This document shows positions 5,762-8,717 of a DNA stretch of 8,717 nt, piece after piece; within the stretch, counting starts at the first letter, position 1, and every line of letters begins with the position of its first letter. The DNA lies in contig DAOWBJ010000053.1 in the NCBI GenBank assembly GCA_030634125.1, positions 1 to 8,717 on the forward strand, in the 5' to 3' direction. The notes under the pieces are model-generated. The model was not told the DNA's origin and did no database searches. It saw only the letters and a program-made list of their open reading frames with translations. The position numbers were made by a program, and so were the translations under genes. This DNA comes from Victivallales bacterium. GTDB taxonomy: Bacteria > Verrucomicrobiota > Lentisphaeria > Victivallales > Victivallaceae.

Positions 5762-6030
5762 AAAAACCCGGATGCAACGGCCCGTAGTCCAGTGGCGGGC
5801 AACACTGGTCGCTAATCTCCAATTAGCGAAACATAAACCCCTTTGGGCGCAAATGAATCACACATTTCTCGACTATAGCGAGGCTTTTTTAAACAAGCAA
5901 AGCAAGTTTAAAAAAGATGTGTCAGCACCCGTAAAATAGATGGCAAATACCAAACGCAGTTTGGATCAGATATTTTCGTTGCTCTGGCGACGACCAGCGG
6001 ATTGCCGCTGGACGCAATTTTTTCTTTTTT
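5762..6030 (+). other. Hairpin-dense non-coding region downstream of phoH2
   Basis: No convincing gene. Hairpins, all checked by eye: CCAGTG/CACTGG (5789-5794, 5803-5808); TCGCTAAT/ATTAGCGA (5809-5816, 5822-5829); CTCG/CGAG (5868-5871, 5879-5882) followed by six T; an 11-bp perfect repeat CTTTTTTAAAC/GTTTAAAAAAG (5884-5894, 5906-5916) closed outside by ACACAT/ATGTGT (5860-5865, 5917-5922); CCAAAC/GTTTGG (5950-5955, 5959-5964); TCGTTGC/GCGACGA (5976-5982, 5987-5993); CCAGCGG/CCGCTGG (5994-6000, 6005-6011). GCCCG (5780-5784) can also pair with CGGGC (5796-5800) in the first loop, a possible H-type pseudoknot. It may be a phoH2 3' UTR or a separate RNA. Confidence 0.5.
5868..5890 (+). terminator. 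Weak candidate phoH2 terminator
   Basis: CTCG (5868-5871) pairs with CGAG (5879-5882), extended by a T-G wobble, and is followed after one C by TTTTTT. The short stem makes it a weak terminator; the site at 5994-6032 is an alternative end. Confidence 0.3.
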
Positions 6031-6032
6031 TT
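5994..6032 (+). terminator. Intrinsic-terminator-like hairpin and long U-tract
   Basis: CCAGCGG (5994-6000) pairs with CCGCTGG (6005-6011), and six bases later come six T, one C and eight T (6018-6032). An alternative hairpin, ATTGC (6001-6005) with GCAAT (6014-6018), directly abuts the T-run. It would end plus-strand transcription from phoH2 or from an RNA in the spacer. The T-run reaches into the stop codon of the convergent antiporter gene. On the minus strand there is no U-tract after the hairpin. Confidence 0.55.
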
Positions 6033-7008
6033 AAGCTAACTTAATGCCGTTATAGATCAGGTAGCCGATATAGACTGCCAGAAAAGCTATTCCTTCAGCT
6101 TTGACTAAACGCCAGCCGGTACGCATGAAAACTACCAGCATGACACCACAAAGCAGCATGATTGGAATTGCAACATTAAGCAAACTGGACTCGATTTCGA
6201 GAGGATTTATCAGCGCGCATAATCCCATTATTAATAAGAGATTGAAAATGCAGCTGCCGATAATATTACCTAAAGCAATGCCCTTCTTTTTTTTGCGGAT
6301 ACTGGTAATGGTTACCGCCAGTTCCGGCACGGATGTTCCGAAAGCAACAATTGTCGCGGCAATTAATCCCTGGCTGATATTGAAACGTCCGGCAACAAAA
6401 ATCACATTATCAACCATGGCTTTAGCGCCTGAAAAGATCAAAATAATTCCTAGAAATAGAAATAACCATGCTTTGGATATTGAACTGAATACTGCTTCTT
6501 CATGTTCCTCGCCTTCTTCCAGTTCGGCAAGGGCATCACGGTTTTTGAAGAGATATAACAAATACCCCCCCATTAAAATAAGCATTACAAATCCGCCGAT
6601 TCGCCCGAAAGTACCATTATTCATAAAGCATATTCCGGCAAAGATAAAGAATGCACCAAGCATAAATAAAGCGTCTCGTTTGACGACCAGCCTGGGACTC
6701 GGCATGGTTCCAAGCATTAGAACTGCGATTCCGAGTACCAGGGAGATGTTGGTAATATTACTGCCGACCAGATCACCTACTACGATTCCCGCCTCTCCTT
6801 TGATTGAAGCATAAATATCGGTTGCGAATTCCGGGAGAGAAGTCCCGATGCTTACTAAGGTTAAACCAATGACAATTTCCGGGATATTATAATTTCTGGC
6901 AATTTGAGAAGCGGCTTCAACAAAAAAATCACTGCCCTTGATTAAAAATAACAATCCGACTAAAAATAAAATAATATTTAAAATTAAAAAAGTAGAGGCA
7001 AATGACAT
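6031..7008 (-). CDS. CaCA-family calcium/sodium antiporter (YrbG-like)
   Basis: A 325-residue inner-membrane protein with about ten hydrophobic segments and the internal duplication of the Ca2+/cation antiporter superfamily. The alpha-1 repeat has GTSLPE at 55-60 (E60) and GDLVGSNITN at 78-87 (N84, N87). The alpha-2 repeat has GTSVPE at 224-229 (E229) and GNIIGSCIFN at 247-256 (N256). The halves are joined by an acidic loop (about 158-172, seven Glu) before TM6. These motifs bind Ca2+ and Na+ in the family; it should export Ca2+ using the Na+ gradient. C253 stands where many relatives have Asn (GSNIFN), a minor oddity. It is the last gene of the right-hand minus-strand operon, 31 bases after the nitroreductase gene. 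The nearest AAGGA lies 13 bases before the ATG, a long spacing. E. coli YrbG is the nearest named relative I can suggest. Confidence 0.92.
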   Translation of the reverse strand: MSFASTFLILNIILFLVGLLFLIKGSDFFVEAASQIARNYNIPEIVIGLTLVSIGTSLPEFATDIYASIKGEAGIVVGDLVGSNITNISLVLGIAVLMLGTMPSPRLVVKRDALFMLGAFFIFAGICFMNNGTFGRIGGFVMLILMGGYLLYLFKNRDALAELEEGEEHEEAVFSSISKAWLFLFLGIILIFSGAKAMVDNVIFVAGRFNISQGLIAATIVAFGTSVPELAVTITSIRKKKKGIALGNIIGSCIFNLLLIMGLCALINPLEIESSLLNVAIPIMLLCGVMLVVFMRTGWRLVKAEGIAFLAVYIGYLIYNGIKLA

Positions 7009-7039
7009 TTTTTTGGAGTTTTCCTTTTTGTATAGTGGC

Positions 7040-7615
7040 TTAACGCCAATCAGCTATTGCTTCGGTTTTGAATTTAGGAACGTGCAGAACGTCATCACCA
7101 TCTAAATAATATTTCATCGATTCGCCAGAATCAATATCTTCCTGAACCGGCTCTTCATCGGGATAACCGATCGCCATAATATAAAGCGTTTCCTCCTGTT
7201 CCGGCAGACCTAAAAGTTTTTCAACATTATCCTTTTTAAAAGCGCCTATCCAACAAGCTCCAAGCCCCACATCCTCAGCCGCGTATTCCATACTTTGGAC
7301 AGCGGCACCGGCATTTGCCTGCATAACGCTGCCTGAATCTTCAGGGGCGGTGAGAATAATAAAAGTTAACGGAGCATTTTTACCCCATTCAGGATTCCGG
7401 TCTGGAGATACCAGTCCGGCCCATGTCGTATTGTCAAAAATATCTTTTACAAGCTGTTTATCCCGTGCGACAATATAATGTATTTTCTGCACGTTGCCGC
7501 CGCAGGAAACCACTCGCGCGGCTTCAAGTATATAACGTATATCTTTATCAAACACTTGAACTTGTTTAAAACGTCTTATTGTCCGTCGTTTTTTCAGCAA
7601 TTCACTAAATTCCAT
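7040..7615 (-). CDS. Nitroreductase-family FMN oxidoreductase
   Basis: A 191-residue protein of the FMN-dependent nitroreductase superfamily, at normal length and cytoplasmic. RRTIRRF (10-16) matches the N-terminal FMN-phosphate-binding motif, GLGACWIGAF (117-126) the conserved glycine-rich segment and MAIGYPDEEP (147-156) the C-terminal motif. Such enzymes use NAD(P)H to reduce nitro groups, quinones or flavins; the physiological substrate is rarely known and is not indicated here. The C-terminal tail (about 158-191) is acidic and lacks the KPLEDI type ending of many relatives. AAGGAG lies 8 bases before the ATG, 2 bases past the stop of the upstream NDK-like gene. The middle position in a three-gene operon suggests co-expression with the NDK-like protein and antiporter, but I see no biochemical link. 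Confidence 0.88.
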   Translation of the reverse strand: MEFSELLKKRRTIRRFKQVQVFDKDIRYILEAARVVSCGGNVQKIHYIVARDKQLVKDIFDNTTWAGLVSPDRNPEWGKNAPLTFIILTAPEDSGSVMQANAGAAVQSMEYAAEDVGLGACWIGAFKKDNVEKLLGLPEQEETLYIMAIGYPDEEPVQEDIDSGESMKYYLDGDDVLHVPKFKTEAIADWR

Positions 7616-7630
7616 AACCTCTTCTCCTTA

Positions 7631-8717
7631 TTAAGAATCATACTCTTGTAGAAATTCGTTAATATAGTTGCTTATATTATTTTTAGCGATTTGAGTTACA
7701 CCCATTTCGCGTAAAACGCTTTCCGGCGCGTCAGAGGCGTGCGCGGTATTAACCATTATATCACTGCCGAAGTCGCGACGGACAGTTCCGCCGGGAGCTT
7801 TAGTCGGATCGGTTGGACCTAAAACTGCTCGAATTTTCGAGATAGCGTTTTCGCCCTCGTAAATCAATACCAGACATTTCGCCAGTCCCGGATCATTAAG
7901 TTCACTTTCAGGACAATTTGCCGGGCGGCGCCCTGACATAAAGTCAATAATACGCAAAAACTGATTATCCGCAAAGCTTTTACCGACAATTTCAGTTAAA
8001 TTTTCAATCGTACTGTCATCCATCTTAAAATCAAATTCTTTTTCTAGAATAGATTTAGCTTTTATGCCGATTTCAGGAGCTAATTTGTTACGCAAAGCTT
8101 CTTGTACCGGGCCATAAAATTCGAGAGCTTCAGCTACAGACATACGGTAAACTTTGCAGCCAACCATACGCAAACCGGCGCGGCTGAGCATATCAATAAT
8201 ATTTCCGGGACGACTGCTTGGATGACGCCAGTTGTCAGGTTTGATTATTACCAGCGTGCGTTCGTCAGTGTCTTTGACTCCAACAACATTTTCAGCGATA
8301 TTGGATGTGCGGTCAGCAAATTCAGCAAATAATTTAAGCTTTTTAACTGCATTGTCAAGGTCGGGCGGGGTGAATACCGCAGGTTCAAAATAACGAATAG
8401 CACCTGATTGATGCTTGTCTTCAATTAAGTCTGAATAAGTATCACGAATAGTTTCTCCGGTAAGGAAGGGATCACTGCTGGAATGAGCGGGGTCCAATAC
8501 TCCGACAATCGCGCTCAGCCTGGCGCAGGCATCTTCACCTCTGAAAAGCAAAAATAAACCGCGTTCTTTCTTGCCGTTTTCTCTTTCGCAAAAATTTTCC
8601 AGAACATAATCAGCTAACAATTCAGCTCTATCCTTATTTTTTTTGCCGACTATCTTTAACAAAGAATCAGCATAATCCTTAACAAACCGGCGATCAAAAC
8701 CAAATATTCTTGCTCCA
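7631..8717 (-). CDS. ndk: Tandem nucleoside-diphosphate kinase-family protein (5' end outside window)
   Basis: The frame is open from the window edge to TAA at 7631, so at least 361 residues are visible and the start is missing; a TTG at 8662 is only an internal codon. Ordinary NDK is 130-150 residues. The C-terminal half starts with ERTLVIIKPD (catalytic-type Lys), then RAGLRMVGCKVYRMS. It resumes at LVLIYEGENA, GGTVRRDFGSDI and NTAHASDAPES, where the His codon at 7739-7741 matches the phosphorylated histidine. About 80 residues separate the FYGPV and LVLIYEG blocks, some 45-50 more than in standard NDK. Upstream, LLFRGEDACARL, VLDP and IRDTYSDLI echo the same second-half motifs, but RYFEPAVFTP replaces the HxSD segment, so this earlier copy looks catalytically dead. 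Role: NTP synthesis from NDPs by family. It heads the operon as seen here; its promoter lies outside the window. Confidence 0.82.
   Translation of the reverse strand, partial: GARIFGFDRRFVKDYADSLLKIVGKKNKDRAELLADYVLENFCERENGKKERGLFLLFRGEDACARLSAIVGVLDPAHSSSDPFLTGETIRDTYSDLIEDKHQSGAIRYFEPAVFTPPDLDNAVKKLKLFAEFADRTSNIAENVVGVKDTDERTLVIIKPDNWRHPSSRPGNIIDMLSRAGLRMVGCKVYRMSVAEALEFYGPVQEALRNKLAPEIGIKAKSILEKEFDFKMDDSTIENLTEIVGKSFADNQFLRIIDFMSGRRPANCPESELNDPGLAKCLVLIYEGENAISKIRAVLGPTDPTKAPGGTVRRDFGSDIMVNTAHASDAPESVLREMGVTQIAKNNISNYINEFLQEYDS

Noticed and set aside
5803..5834. Hammerhead-ribozyme-like layout: CTGGTC, a GCTAAT/ATTAGC stem, then GAAAC
   Set aside because: The core CUGAUGA is not present; the bases there (CTGGTCG) differ at three essential positions.
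5853..5939. 28-codon reading frame starting MNHTFLDYSEAF
   Set aside because: It has no Shine-Dalgarno and most of it lies in the 5860-5922 inverted repeats, whose pairing explains its sequence.
5762..6030. tmRNA, RNase P RNA, SRP RNA or 6S RNA in the hairpin-rich spacer
   Set aside because: There is no tRNA-like acceptor and T-loop, no tag frame, no GAGGAAAGUC or ACAGAAA motif, no SRP tetraloop domain, and no single long bulged rod as in 6S.
6101..6814. 237-codon plus-strand frame
   Set aside because: It is wholly antisense to the CaCA antiporter gene, which has clear alpha-repeat motifs; its composition is that of a complementary shadow.

Overview
The window looks like a chromosomal stretch from an anaerobe-like Gram-negative bacterium of moderate GC content. 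The gene types point weakly towards the PVC superphylum, perhaps Lentisphaerota: a PocR-sensing AraC regulator beside a sugar oxidoreductase and isomerase cluster, an outsized tandem nucleoside-diphosphate kinase, and palindromic repeats rich in CCCC/GGGG. That placement is inference from gene content only; there is no rRNA or other marker here. I see no phage, plasmid, IS, CRISPR or tRNA genes.

Layout. Positions 1-196 hold a cluster of short GC-rich hairpins (REP/BIME-like) and a weak A/T hairpin. Positions 197-2993 are a tight minus-strand operon, transcribed right to left: a Gfo/Idh/MocA NAD(P)-dependent sugar oxidoreductase, then two TIM-barrel sugar isomerase/epimerase-like proteins (AP endonuclease family 2 fold). 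The first two genes overlap by 1 base (TAATG) and the next junction has a 2-base gap. A PocR-domain AraC-family regulator is divergent at 3110-3949. The 116-base spacer between them holds helically phased TGCAA repeats and a plausible -10 for the operon, so the regulator probably controls this operon and itself. The set suggests oxidation of a sugar, polyol or glycoside to a keto form followed by isomerisation or cleavage; the substrate cannot be read from the sequence.

Positions 3950-4408 are intergenic with two sigma70-like promoters, several hairpins and a long imperfect inverted repeat with a competing fold. They lead into a PIN-PhoH ATPase gene (PhoH2 type, 4409-5761). The next 269 bases (5762-6030) have no convincing gene. 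They are packed with inverted repeats, including a possible H-type pseudoknot, and end in a U-tract on the plus strand. They could be a structured 3' UTR or a separate non-coding RNA.

The right part (6031 to the window edge) is a second minus-strand operon: a tandem NDK-family protein (5' end beyond the window), an FMN nitroreductase-like protein and a CaCA-family Ca2+/Na+ antiporter, spaced by 15 and 31 bases. The phoH2 gene and this operon converge on the structured 5762-6030 region.

The best leads for something new are the two structured intergenic regions around phoH2, the tandem NDK with a half lacking the active-site histidine, and the regulator-controlled oxidoreductase/double-isomerase cassette.
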